This document shows positions 39,930 to 52,800 of a DNA stretch of 64,000 bases, one piece after another. The notes under the pieces are model-generated. The model searched no databases, had not been told where the DNA came from, and saw only the letters and a list, made by a program, of their open reading frames with translations. The first letter of the stretch is position 1; every line of letters begins with the position of its first letter. Origin of the DNA: Trichuris trichiura (Eukaryota > Nematoda > Enoplea > Trichinellida > Trichuridae); NCBI GenBank assembly GCA_037903355.1, contig JBAJFE010000026.1, forward strand, positions 6,510,001 to 6,574,000, given 5' to 3'. The translations under genes and the position numbers were made by a program.

Positions 39930-40566
39930 ACAATTTTGGTGCAGTGGTAGCTATTGCTACATGGACCGGAAAAGGTGATAATCAGAAGACCTAATGTCTG
40001 GTGAGTACGCCGGATATGACAGCACTTTCTAGGCCAGTTTCAAAAAGATGCTCGAACCGTTGCCGTGAAAAGATGGCATGAATTGTCTTGCCGCAGAATA
40101 ACCCTGCTCTGGTCATTTTCAATAGCAGCACTTGCTCAAACTTTGCAGACTGAACGCAGTAGCAAACCGCAGTGAAATTCTAGCCATCAACAGCTGCCCA
40201 TGGTCCACAGTGGAGCACGTTTAGTCTAGAATGTTGGCCTTTACTGTGGATGTAGCTTCGCCTTCTGAAGTTTAGCTTGCTGTACAGGACTCACTTTTCA
40301 CCATCACTAAGTGTCCTCTGCAGGATATCTTTCCATATTAATCTCGTTAACGAAGTCACGAGAACGTTGGCGCAAAGCGGAATGCAGATAACTATCTGAG
40401 TTAAGCAACTAGGTTTCCATTTCAACGCTAACGATGGAACCACAACGCGTTCAAATAATAATTGCTTTAGCGGGAAACGTATCCGTTCCCTGTAAGTGAT
40501 TTTGCTATTGCGACTGGCGCTCTTGCTAAGCTTTACTGAAGCTTTGCAGTCGAAGGTTCTCAGCAA
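39930..40566 (-). mobile_element. mariner transposase fossil
   Basis: The minus strand shows broken mariner transposase motifs in order. A DILQRTLSDGEK segment near 40300 corresponds to the 'IVTGDEKW' block, followed after a stop by VLYSKLNFRRRS. Then comes LRQDNSCHLF with TATVRASF, like 'LLQDNAxxHxA..VRATL', and then PAYSPDIRSSDYHLFRSM near 39995-39950, the 'PYSPDLAPSDYHLF' block with the third catalytic Asp. Frames shift between blocks and there are internal stops, so it is a dead copy. It differs clearly from the mariner at 7975-9274. I did not find its terminal repeats. Confidence 0.7.
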
Positions 40567-43381
40567 ACAATAAACAGAGCAGGATAAGGGTTTCTAAGGT
40601 CATAACAAATGACACCCATTTTCTGTATCTTTGAAAATTGCCCTACCAACTGATCTACCCGTTAACTATCAGTTGATTCTCAAAAAGAGTTTCTATGATT
40701 CCTGTTGTCGTTGCAACTTAGACTTCCCCTAGCTGAGCCCGTAAATCTCCATCCGCAGTTTGTTTGTAGCAATCGGCATTTTCAGTCATAACTTCAGGAT
40801 CATAAGTGCCAGTACCACTTTAATACAAGCATGTTTCATACTTCACTATTTTGTTTACTGTTTGCTGGTTTTGTATTATCAACAATAAACAGGATGGAGC
40901 CGTACTACAACGAAGCTTGTAAATTGATTAGAAACAGTTCAGTGTTAGAGATGCAACTCCATCGAGCTGTTCCTTGTGCTGACTTTCTTAGCTTCTGAAT
41001 GTGCCCTTTTCGTTAAAGAACGCAAGTCTACAGTTGAGAGTTGAATCTTGAAATCACGTGCCTTCAGGCGACTTCAACGAGGGAACAGAAATAAAGAAGG
41101 CCCTTCTGTAAACCTTAAGTGAATATTCCATGGTTCGCACACTTACCGCCAAAGTCAAAGGGTATAAACAACCATATAATTATTGGGCACAACAGCCATC
41201 AGAATTTACGCGTAGAGTTATTAATATTGAAATTTGATTAGGTTATGAATAAGCATGCTGCCTAACACAGATGGTTTTCCATCATAACCAAAGAACTGCC
41301 ATTACAAGGCCAAGGTTTTGTTCCAGTAACAAGCAGTGACATCACCTAAGCATAATTAAGCATATCAGTGCTGATATGACCTAGCAAAATGGTATCAATC
41401 TGTTAATGTTACTTACCATAGGGATTTTTAGAGTAAACCTAGAATGTTCGTATCCAACAAACTTTTGTTCCTACTAGAATCAGCATGATCTCTTGGGACA
41501 GATCCTAGGACATAATGCCAAGGACAAGCTAACTGCTAAGCTAAGAGATCACAGATATTTATTCGTGAACAAGATCCAGTGCAAATCGAAGTGCAGGTTT
41601 CTCCTAAACGTATTGAAAAAGTTAATTTATTATTCGGCAAACCTTTGCTTTGATTAATTGCACTTAGTGCATGTGACGTGTCTTGCGTTCTTCTCAGCTT
41701 CTGCAACCCTATTTTTCTTTTTTTATATACACTAATGCATACACAGTCGTTTTCGCTATTACTGATATTAATCCGTAAGTAAATTGTTTCCTGTAATGGC
41801 ATATGTTGCAGGTTAATCTCAATCGTCAACTTGGGCGTTATGATTCTGGCTCTTCAGCAGTTGCAATTGCAGGAAAAAACGGATGTAGTCTCCTTAGGCT
41901 CATGCGGAAATATAGCATAGCAAGCTATCAATATCTTTTCGAAAGCATGGAGGCATTGGTAGTGTAGTAGTTTCAGTCAGCATAACAATCAATATTTTTC
42001 TAATCACACTCGCTTTTACAGTGTTCGTCCTTACATTGATAGCGGAACCATTCTGCTTTCGAATGGTAATTGCTTTTTCAGGAAGCAGGAAGTGAATCAG
42101 TTATTTCGATCAGCAATCTTATTCAGCACAAGTAGAACTCTGCAGCAGTCCAGTGTTCTCAACAGACAAACGACAACCAGTGATAAAAGTTTTCTGACGT
42201 ACCTAATAAGGAAATTAATTTGCATTTCTCCAAATATGGGATGTCTGTTCGATACTTTTTCAATAAAAAAAGGGTGTCGGAGATAACGATACACATCTAT
42301 GAAAAAAATAGTTTTCACCTTACTGTCAGGCAAAAGTGTGCAGTACATTTCGAAGGAACAAAACAGCACTCTTCTCATACATCAGTCCTCGGCAAACTTA
42401 ATTTCTTAACAAGTAACTTTACTGCCAATCTGCTGATTACCTTTTCTGCCAGTAAGCAAATAATGTGTAAATCAAGATGGTTAGAACATGTAGAAATGTA
42501 AATGCAATAAATCGCTGAAAGCCCTATCCGAAGGATGCATGGCAAAGTCAACTTGGTTTGCTTACGATATTTTACTCCCCGCATGGGAATGCAGCAATTT
42601 CGATGCACAGTTGGCACCAATGTGCTTGTAAAGGCAAACTTTCCATATTTATGTCCGTGATGGAAGCACCGTGCTTCTACACGTGTCGGCTCGAAGTAAA
42701 GGTGAATAGCAAATTAGCATTTGAAGTAATCGTCTGGCAGTGTCAGGCGTTGTTTGCTTTCAGACAACGATCATTAATTTGTTTGCTTGGCTATTGCGTC
42801 GGAGAGATGCGCGCAGAAGTTGCCCGTACAAGAAATCAAGCTGAGAAATTAAGCACTCAATTACACGGGAATAGCTTTCAATTGATAGCAAACGATTTTC
42901 CGTCGGTTAGAAGTTTTGCTGTACTCTTGCCGTCTTCCAAAGACTTGGTTGTTAGCCATATGGTTCGATTATAAAGCTTTTGCATTTTCACGCTTGAAAA
43001 CACAGTTATCACCAAGACTGGCTGGAATAAGAAGAATTGTTGGTCGTTTGATAAGGTCCATATGTACCTATCCGTGAGAGCACAAAACGTAATTATTGCC
43101 TACATAATTCTTCGTTGCCTACTCATCATGAGAGTTTATTCTTCGACACTAATAACTACGCGATTAGTCGCAGCAGCTCTGCTTAGATTTTGTTATGGGG
43201 AAGAGGAGACACCTAAACCGTAGACTATTTCATTTTTGTACCTTTTCTAAACATGTCTGCTTTTTAAATGATACCTTTTGGCATTATTTCTTAAAGGCAT
43301 TGCAGTTCAGGTAGAGCTTTCCTAAATGGTTGATAAATTATTTTCGACGTGCCGCTCTACCGCTGCAGGTTGGCGTACGTG
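40567..43381. other. no recognised gene
   Basis: AT-rich sequence. One plus-strand frame, about 42765-42974, follows a CAG and ends in a stop. It has a charged stretch (EMRAEVARTRNQAEKLSTQL) that could be coiled coil, so it may be the last exon of an unrecognised gene. No splice partners could be assigned. Confidence 0.25.
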
Positions 43382-43803
43382 CTATAATCTCCGCCGGTCT
43401 AAAACGTTTGTCATTTTCTTGAGCACGACGTTAGGCGTTGCGGTAATGACAAGATGATAAAACCTCATGCATGAATGCATACATCGCCTTAGTAACAAAG
43501 CAGTTTCAGATTTCAAGAGTTCTCTCGGTCTGCTGCAGAAATCAGCAGTTTTAGTGGTTTTCTATGTGACGTTGTTCGCTTGTCAACCGATAAAATGATG
43601 GATTGGTTGATGAATGTCCTTACCGCTTACGCTTGACAAAGCTTTCGAACAGATCAACTTCAGCGTCAGAGTAGAAGTTCCGCCGATTTGATAGTACGTC
43701 ACTTCGCAAAGTATTGGTTGAAATTTCCTTTCGCAGCTTATATAGTTCGTAGGAAGTATATCTGCCCATTCTTCTCGACGAATATGTGTCGGTGGAGCGT
43801 ACG
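43382..43803 (-). CDS. possible last two exons of an unrecognised basic protein
   Basis: Exon 43803-43624 follows an AG acceptor and ends at a GTAAGG donor. It is open throughout and encodes a charged sequence (RRMGRYTSYELYKLRKEIST, later SDAEVDLFESFVKRKR). A second exon, 43532-43382, joins in the correct phase after CTGCAG and reads RPRELLKSETALLLRRC to a TAG. Matching splice sites and phase support a real gene, but I do not recognise the protein and found no upstream exons. Confidence 0.35.
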
Positions 43804-46800
43804 CTAGTCAACTACGCTTCTGTCTACTCACTGTCAGTTTTACATCTTCTTGAGGGCCATTGAAACAGCAGACTGCAAAATCATTCAGGGATACCTTCAT
43901 ACTCAATTAACAAGTAACAAGCCGTGAGCAAACTGCAATGGAGCGTCTGTAAATTCACAAAGCCAACTGTCGATGCACTGGTTATGCTGTCACAATAGCG
44001 ACGTTAATAGGGCATCGTTTTCGCGCAGCTTTAGCCGGAAGGCTTTCTATGGGCATTCTGTTTTCTATACAGCAATTTTTCAACTCCAGCCAAACTAGGG
44101 CAATGTCTTGCTAGCGTAGCTCATGGCAGCCACGTTCATCTTTTCAAAGTGGAGCTTCTTGAAAGAACAAAATGGGTTCTTTTGTGTTCCCGAACAAAAT
44201 GTAGCAACAGCCTGTCTCCCTCGTCAAAGGCACTGACGAGATTCTTATGGAGCTTCATCTTAGCGCCAACATTTTGACACGGAGTTCTGCAGCTCACGAA
44301 GGCTCTTGAGGTCAAGCCTGTCGGTTGTAGTGTCGCATATGAGCACCAGCCAAAGGGTTGGTTTCCTAGAGCGCTGAAGCGAAACGAATATCGACCGGGA
44401 TATGCTATTACTATTTTGAACAACACGTGGTAGTGCAAGCAGCTCTACTAGACGTGAAGCTACCGGTTTTTTTCAAAGCTCAATTCTTAGTCATGGTCAG
44501 CGTAGGCGCCACGTTCGTGCCGCTGTTGAAAAAAGTGAGCTCTCTTTTGATCGTATTAACACTTCCGACCTTGTTGCACAATAGCCGACCGTCCGAAGGG
44601 TTCGAAAGGTCGTGCCGACCAGTGCTTGTGAGAGCACCTCAAAAACTGCTGCAGCAAAGGACGTATTTGTACATAGAGAACATAACTGGGACAAGCTACG
44701 CCCGTCGCCTTGCTTCAAACTATTCCACTCCACTTGTGTAAACTGCGCAGCCTGGAGCGTTAGGAGTTCCAAGATGGTGCATCAGGCATATCTCAAAGCC
44801 ACGGGCTCAGACTGGTCAAATGAGTTTAATCACGTCCTGGCTGAGCTACCGGTCCGCCTTCACTTTTAGATCGTAAAAAAAGTTTTGCAGCGTGCAGCCG
44901 TGCTCGTTCTGTTCTTCTATTCCAGTTGCGCGATCTGACCGAACTGAAGACTGCACGTCTTGGGAAAATTGTTTTGTTATTCATTGCCTCATCGCATTTC
45001 TGTACGTCCTTGTTTGTTGTTATTTTACTTGTACTGGTCCTTTTTTCTCCGTGGTACAGATAGAGGCTGATGTGTTAGGTCTCTCCTGCATAGCGTTGCA
45101 TCTTCAATAGAGTCAAGAAGCAGACGTGTTTTCTGCGTGCTCTATATTAGCACGCAACAGCCATCGTCTGGAATATACAGCTGCTGCGGTATGTAACATC
45201 GACGGATACTCTGACCATTCTGTTGGTCACTGATGACGTTCAGCCTCTGTTATACGTATGTTGACCCAAAAGGAACAGTTCTGCTCAGGCTATCACCAAA
45301 GTTATCGAAGCCAATTGTAACTGACGTTGCCCTTTTCTTCTAGGTTGGTTATTCCTGATTGCAGACTGTTGATAACTGGAGCAGTGCCTGAGGTTCGCTT
45401 AGTTTGACAAGATCGTATCTCGTGAACCTTGATCCCAGCGAAGCAGGTCAGCACGGAAGAGCGAGACGTCCTCAGATTGTTGCTCAGATAGGACCTTGTT
45501 GGTCATATCAGTTTTTGTGCATTCTAAGCTGAGCAAGGCGTTAGTGTAGACACAACAACGCCCATGCTGACTTTTCAGTAGGCAGGCCGGTTGAAAGTTG
45601 GCATTATGCATCGATGCATACCGTAAAGCGTCCTGGTTTTGTGGTTGAAACGCAAAATGCTGATTAGTCTGCCCATTAACTTTTCGTGGCTTGGGCAGAA
45701 ACCGGTTTCACGTTATCCCGCCTTGCACTTTGCCCGCAAGGATGATCGTTTTCCCGCTAAGTTAAGGGACACCCACCGGCGCAACTTCTCTCAACTAAAT
45801 CAGCCGTTTTGTTCCTAGCGCGCGTACACTACCAGTTAACGTGCAAAGCAGTTACCTGCTGAGCTTGCGTTGCACTAAGAGTACGGTCTTGCTTTCATGG
45901 TGCAACCAATTCGGTCGGCTGCTCGTGCGGAATTAACTGGTGAATTTTTTGGTGTTTCTGCTTATATTGCTATGTCTGCTTTCCCTGTTGGCAAACCGAT
46001 AGGTATGATAAAATTTTTCGTTGTCTGCCACATGGTAACTGTCTTGCTACATTTCCCTGCGTTTTTGGTTTTCTTTTGAATTTTAAAACGCGGCTACTGC
46101 CTCCACTGGTCTCATCCGTCCTGACGAGTGAGTTCTTGCTGAGCCTCAATACGGATGTTTCGCGTTGACGCTTCTGTTTAAATAAAATATTAACAATTAT
46201 TCCGCTTTGCCACAATTGCTACCAGGCATGCTTTACGTCCAGTAACAGGGTGGAGCTGCAAGAACATCAGAATTCCTTCTAGATAAAAAGGCAATGTTTC
46301 TTTTTTTTCGAATGCAACCCAGCAGGCATTACAACGCCTGTTCAATTCAGTGTTCCTTTCGAAAATTGGTAAGGTCTCCTTCTAGGTGTCTTACTGGCAT
46401 CTATCGTCACGGCCATGCAACAATTGCAGTGCTTTTTTAACAGGTACCGTACGCCTGCAGTTGGGGTTTTTGAACCCTGGTCAATTGGTTGAACTGCGGG
46501 AAGCCTCGCTTTTCTTTTTGTCACATTCTCCGTTAAAACTGGTCAAACCGTTTTTCTGCCCAACTGATCCAATCGAATGATTTGGACGGAATAAATAAAC
46601 TTTGCAACACTGGCATTGCGCAGCGTTCCAATTTTGCCGGCAGATTGACACAAACCCGCAAGGCGGCACCCGAACAGTGCGCACTTGTGGGTTCCACCTG
46701 CATTGGTAATTTTCCTAAAGTCCCTAGCTCTTGCGGCGCCATTCAAGTTTAGCCAGCAGCTGCGTGCCGATAAATACTTCGCATCATTTTTTCATCAATC

Positions 46801-49800
46801 AAGTGAGCTAAAGCAAACTCCGTCGAAAGTTATGCTTTGCCAATCTTTGTTGACAGCTTGCCGGACTGCCAGCGGGTGACTAACGGTGCTCGATGCAAGC
46901 TTGCCGCGGGAGGGCAACTTTTTGAATTTTCCCTCCCTTCATGGATCAAGTGGGCATGCACTTGGGAAATGCGTTTATGTTACACTAGCAGATGCTTTGC
47001 CAACTGCTCCGCGTGGCTGTCGCACGAGACGTGCCAACCGACCGGCCATCGGACAAATCGTCGCTTGCGGCGTTTGTTCTCCTTCCCTACCCGACGGACC
47101 ATTCGGAGCCGTCAGGCGAAGCGCCGAGGTCGGCTTGTTGGCTGTGTGCCAACTGATGCGCTTCTCTAATACTTGCGCCCAGTTTTTGCTCCCCAAATAC
47201 TTCTACCCTATTTGCTCAAATGAACGCAAAGAAAAGTGCGTGTCTTTTGCTTTGTTTTGTTGCCTTGCACAGCCAAGAGGACATCTTCTGTTCAATTCTT
47301 CTTCCACGCCTGCTTTTCTGTTAACAACTGCATATTATTTCGGTGCTTTGCCTAAATTAGCTCTGGGCTGGCGCATAGGAAGAAAAGTAATGCAGCAGAG
47401 GACTAGCTTTCCCGCTTTGGAATTATTGTTATTCTTCGCTTGGTTTATTGTTGTTTGACGACAAATCAGATTCAGAGCTTGCCTTTCTTTAATTCCTGTT
47501 TTATCAGTAAACAGGTTGTCAATCGTTCGTTTCCGATGGGCTCCGGTGGATTGAGGGTCTTTGCCCCATTGCCCGCTGACCGGGATTAGGACGAGCGGAA
47601 ACATTAAGAATTTGTCTCATTTATTTTAGCGAGGAGACCTACTTTCTGAGTTCGTCACTTTTGCAAGCACTTCACTTGCCATAATCGGTTACGGCTCGTT
47701 CGCCCCATTATGCCACTCTTCCGATGCAACTCCAGTTGAGACTCCTATCATTCATGGTACATCCTGCTCGATAGTGGTGACCTCGTATAGCGGAAAGACC
47801 TTCTTCTTCACCCTTCATTGCCCATCCAGAAGTTACCCATAACTGTGCCAAGCCGGTGTAAGTTTTTGAAGGTTACAGATTGTCTCATTTTAGAGCAGCG
47901 CGGATAGATCGTATTGTCACGTTTCCCGCTGCCCGTCTTGTTTATAGTATCAGGCTACTTCTGTCGACTACTGTTACTTTTTGCAAGTTCGCCCACATCG
48001 GCAATGAATCACTAATCGGCAGTGCGTTTACTTTTATTATTTATAATCGGTAACTTCGGCTGTCAGTTGCTGCGAAGCAAAGGTTTGGTGCTTTCAAATT
48101 GAACACCTTTGATAGTTTTAATTGGATGCACGTTTGAAGAAATGCCGTAGAACGCCGAAAGTGGCGCCGTCGTCATTATATTCACAGTTATTGAACAACA
48201 AAAGTGATGTCACCCCTGCGAGCTACCCACTGACATAGTCATCTCGGTAGGGATTAGAAATGAATTCGCTGTGCAAGAAATCTGGGCTTACGGACCGGCA
48301 CTAAGCATCAGAAGCTGGTACCACTACAAGATTCTATAAAACCATGCTGTGTGTGACATTTTCGTTTGCACGGTGTTTACTCAGCGGACTTCCTGTTTTC
48401 ATCTTTCGTCTAATAGGCCTAGTTTGAGCCTTTACTTCCGTTTTGACTTGGCAAAGGATGAATTTTTCAACTGGTGCCATTTCTCTTTGTCGCGAGTAGT
48501 CCAGCGGTCCATTGCTTTTGTTCGGGGATTTTAGCACTGCCATGTAGAGTTCGTCTTATACAGGTTCGACCCAACATTATTTCAGATCCTGAGGCATTGC
48601 CAATTGGCAATGATCGTTCGAAAGCTCACTGCCGCTGGCACTCAGCTGCTCGTTATTGCAAGATTTTTTGTTTTCCTTTTCCTCCGCAACGTAAGTCGTT
48701 TGCGAAGGAACAGTTCGCCTACTGCGCGTCAGCAGGAAATGGGCAACGATTCGTCTATGCCGGAAGACCCTTTAACCCCAATTGCTGTACCAGTTTGTCC
48801 CATTTGACACCGGCGCTGTTTGAGAGCCATTGATGGTAATCCAAACTTGCTCGTAATGTCCGTGAACATCCTCAGCCTCTTAGCTTGGTGACCTTGGCTA
48901 GATCCTAACCATTAGACAACACGTTAGTCGCAAAAATGTTACTTCCTATCTGTCCTTTCGTGGTCAGTGCTGACAGCGAGATAGAGGTTAGTTACGGTGA
49001 CCCGAGTTTGAGCGGTCTCTTTGATCCTGTACGCTTTGTTCGTCAGCATGACTATTGTTGGCACGCTTCTGTGTACCTTTGCAGCTACGTTGTAATGAAT
49101 GGGGTTGATGATCCTTCTTTCAGTCTACCCGAGTATTACAGGACGACCCACCCAGTCCGCGCCAGCAGTTCACGTTAAAAAACCGTGCCTGTCAGCATAT
49201 TCGACCCCTCGCAACTATTTCATTATATGAAGTAGAGTTAATGCCCGCTTTTGCTGACGTACTGCGTGCTATCAGGGTAGCTGAGTTTGCTTGGGCTAAG
49301 ACGCTGCTGCATAATCCCCGCCTACTTGGACACCTGATTCGTCTTGCGTATCTCTCATTATAACATAGTGTCAATTGAACGGAAGCGGGTGCGGCTGCTG
49401 ACATTCAATCCACTTGGAGCCGGATATCCGTGTAATCGACTTTCTCGACGCACCTGCTTGCAGTTGCTACATTGTTTTATCTATCCTCTGCCCCGTCAAT
49501 GCTGCTGTTTGCCCATGTTCCTAAAGCGCAAGAAGTATTCATTGAAGGAAGACGAATCGACGACTCGCACCGTCCCATTCGACCTATCAGCCGGCCGGTT
49601 GGATCGTCCAACGAGGGCAGTCCAATCGGCGGAGTGACCGGGCTAACTCGCGCGAGCACGCGCGCCTGTCGCCCTGCATTTCTTGACTGCGGCGACCATG
49701 CTGCGCGAACGGAGCCGGTCGAACTTGCCTGATAAGGCTATTTGCTCGACCGGCCACCTTTCCGGACGACGAATGACGGTGGCGCGTGATTATTTGACCC

Positions 49801-49898
49801 CTCTTGGGCGCGGCACCGTTGGACCTTTTACGAATTGTACACACAATGAATTTCTGTTACAGCTGTCCTAATCTGCTCATCCTGCGAAGGGCCTGACG
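43804..49898. other. gene-poor region; part is probably upstream of the semaphorin
   Basis: No protein is recognised. GC content rises from about 46400 on, which leaves long overlapping frames on several strands at 46300-47600 (the longest is 190 codons at 46886-47458), but none resembles a known family and they overlap one another. The stretch 49560-49720 is especially GC-rich and lies directly ahead of the semaphorin start, so it may be its promoter or 5' leader. Confidence 0.35.
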
Positions 49899-52800
49899 AT
49901 GTTGTCGCCTACCGGCGCCCTTTGGCTGCTACTGTTGAGCAGGCTGATCGGAGCGTGGTCGCACAGGTCGACCAAGAACGTCAATTTGAGCCCGGTTCAA
50001 ACGATCGCTGGAGGTTAGTACACTTGCATTATTTTTTTGGATCCTCAAGAATCTCCTCAGTGAGATATAAGAAAGCTTGTGCTATAAAGTACTTCTCGCT
50101 TTTCCTCCTAATGCTATTACGTTCAACTCTACGGCAATCCATGAGGCCCATTCTCACTTGATCGATGTGCCTCGTGAGATGAAATCCATTGGGAGGCATA
50201 CATGCTCGCGAAATACGTTGCTTTTTCTCGAAGAGCTGTTATCGACGTCGTTTTAGCGAACCTTGGTCTATACTTTGCTGATCAGGACCAACGAGACACA
50301 GCCTTTTTCAAAGTGCTCGCCGTTGAGAGGCAATCGGTCTTAGTTGGCACGCGGTAAGTTGACCCGGTCCATTTGCTGCTTGTTGATAGCAATAGCTCGA
50401 GGCAAGGGATCAATTCTTTCGGTATCCGTTAGCATGGTTCGTCCTCTTCACGGATGGCCAACTTTGAATGGACGCAGCGACGATTGCATTCGTCAATAGG
50501 CCTTCATGTGACTCAATTTTTTTCAGAAATGCCGTTCTCAACATCAGCTTGTCAACCATGTCGGTTCAAAAGGTGAGCTTTATCGAAATTTCTTTTTCCC
50601 TTTTGGCCACTCAGCTGCTCTGGGAAATAAGATCTACGCCTCTGCGTCCCCTCCTCCTCAAGAGGAAGTGACAAGAAGATGAGCAGCTGACCAATTTCCT
50701 GCGGCACGAACAGTTTCGACCGTTTCTTGGCCAGCTGACTCCTCCGCTCGATGCTTGGGCATTATTAGGCAGGCAAGGTCCAGTCCCTTTTTTGTAAACA
50801 ATGAGCAGCTGCTTTCGCATCAAACCAATGGACTTCCCACTACTGATGAATATGCCTTGACCTCCAAGGGTGCTTTATGCTATCAACCTTCCATCTCAGC
50901 CTACAAACCATCGAAATGCAGAGGATTGACCAGTTACTTCATTTAGTCTTTGGAATGGCCTCCGACAGCAGATGACGTTGACATGTGCCAGATGAAGGGA
51001 AAGAACGAAGTAAGAAAACAACGCTTAGCTATTGTTCATATTTTTTGATTACTAAATTGGCAAAGAAGTTTCGAAATGCTCTTTCTTCTCGTTGATTATG
51101 CGTGCTGCTTTCAAAAGCGTTTGTTGCTCTTATCCGAGGGCTGCATTAGCTCCACGCCTGCTTGATTCCTTTAGTTCCTTTTACCAGTCCAACTTATCGT
51201 GACCTGCGTCCATAGTGGCAGGTGGTCGATAGTAGGGCAGTTGCATTGATGGGTCGAAGACCCCTTTGCGTTCCTCGACCCATTCGCTTAACCCACTTTG
51301 CTCCTCCTGTTGTATAATTTCCAAGACCCGCTCTAATAATGGCACCTGGCGGCTTTGACAGCCAGTTCACTTCGTCGTAAAAACCTCGACCGACGTTGTT
51401 CCGTAGGGATTGCCATAAAGCGCAGCATATTGCTCTTGGCGCAGGCATTAGTTGTTATAAACATTCCCACGCTATACGTTGTTGCAGGAGAACTGCCACA
51501 ATTTTATTCGCCTTCTCTTCAAGCAGCCGAAAAGCCGACTCATTGTCTGTGGAACTAACGCCTTTCAGCCGGCATGTCGCCAGTATCGTATATCGTCGGT
51601 AAGTAGTATTAAGCAGTGAAGCGGAGATGAGATGGCATCACATTGCTGATCTCCTTTCCAGACGGGTGAGTATCAAATTGTCAAGGACATTGATGGCATT
51701 GCCGTGGTTCCGTTCGACCCCAGACAAAATACAACCGCCGTTTATCTCAGCGAATCTGACGAACTGTACAGCGCCACGGTGGCTGACTTTTCGGCTACTC
51801 TGCCTTTGGTCTTCCGCAAACCGCTGTCCGGTCCAACGACCGCGCTTCGCACTCCGCGTAACGATTTGAAATGCCTGAACGGTATGCTCGTATTTCAATG
51901 CGACGCCCAATAAAATAAAAATCTAACGTTTTGTCAGATCCTCAGTTCGTTGCATCATTTGCTGAACAAAACAGCGTCTACTTTTGGTTCCGCGAAACGG
52001 CGGCTGAATACAACAACTGTGGGACGGCGGTGTTCAGTCGCGTTGCTCGGGTATGCAAAAGTGACCAAGGCGACTACAGAACGGATACTGATACTTGGAC
52101 GAGTTTTCTGAAGGCGAGACTTAACTGTTCGCTTCCTGGCGACGTGCCCTTCTATTTCAATGAAATCCGTAAGTGTCATTCAGCGCCTGTTTTAGTCTTA
52201 CCATACTAACAATAATTACGAGATTACAAGTGCATGTTTTGGCCTTGGACTTCTTGGAGCTAAAATAAGCCTCCACCTCAAAAGTAGCATATCTTGTAAC
52301 CGCCGTTTACACTTCTATGGTGAAAGTTCTTGATAGAATAATACAATTGCAAAGAAGTCGAGACTTTCGGGACCCGCAGGCCTCGTCCTCAAAAAAATGA
52401 ACCGAAAGGGTGGCTTTTTAATTTATTTCGTTTAGGATGTTGCCTGTAGTTCTGAAAGCTCTGACTTCTTTGCAAGTTTATCTTTTTAAACCGGACTTCG
52501 CGTAACTTTCGTCACGAAAAAGTTGCAGCCTAAAAAGACTAAATCGAGATTTCTCGAATGGATTAATTACCAGAGGATTTTCCTTGCGGAAAGATAAGCA
52601 CGATGCACGCAATTGAAAATGAACTATCCTATCTACCATTGTTTAACTTTCTTGGTCCCATGGTTCTTCTCTTGGTCGGTCAAAATAATTGTTGCAATCC
52701 TAATACGCGCACTAATAACTGAATGATAAGACAAGACGGGCGCGTTTCTGCATTTTCGCTAACGCGCGTCAATGTGTGTATACGTATAGCGAACCAATGT

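Noticed and set aside
42097..42378. 93-codon minus-strand frame
   Set aside because: Low-complexity hydrophobic translation with no splice sites or family match.
44136..44772. overlapping frames suggestive of a retrotransposon
   Set aside because: I looked for gag, protease, reverse-transcriptase and integrase motifs and found none.
46886..47458. 190-codon plus-strand open frame
   Set aside because: It overlaps other long frames on both strands in a GC-rich stretch, has no family resemblance and no sign of splicing, so it is probably a composition effect.
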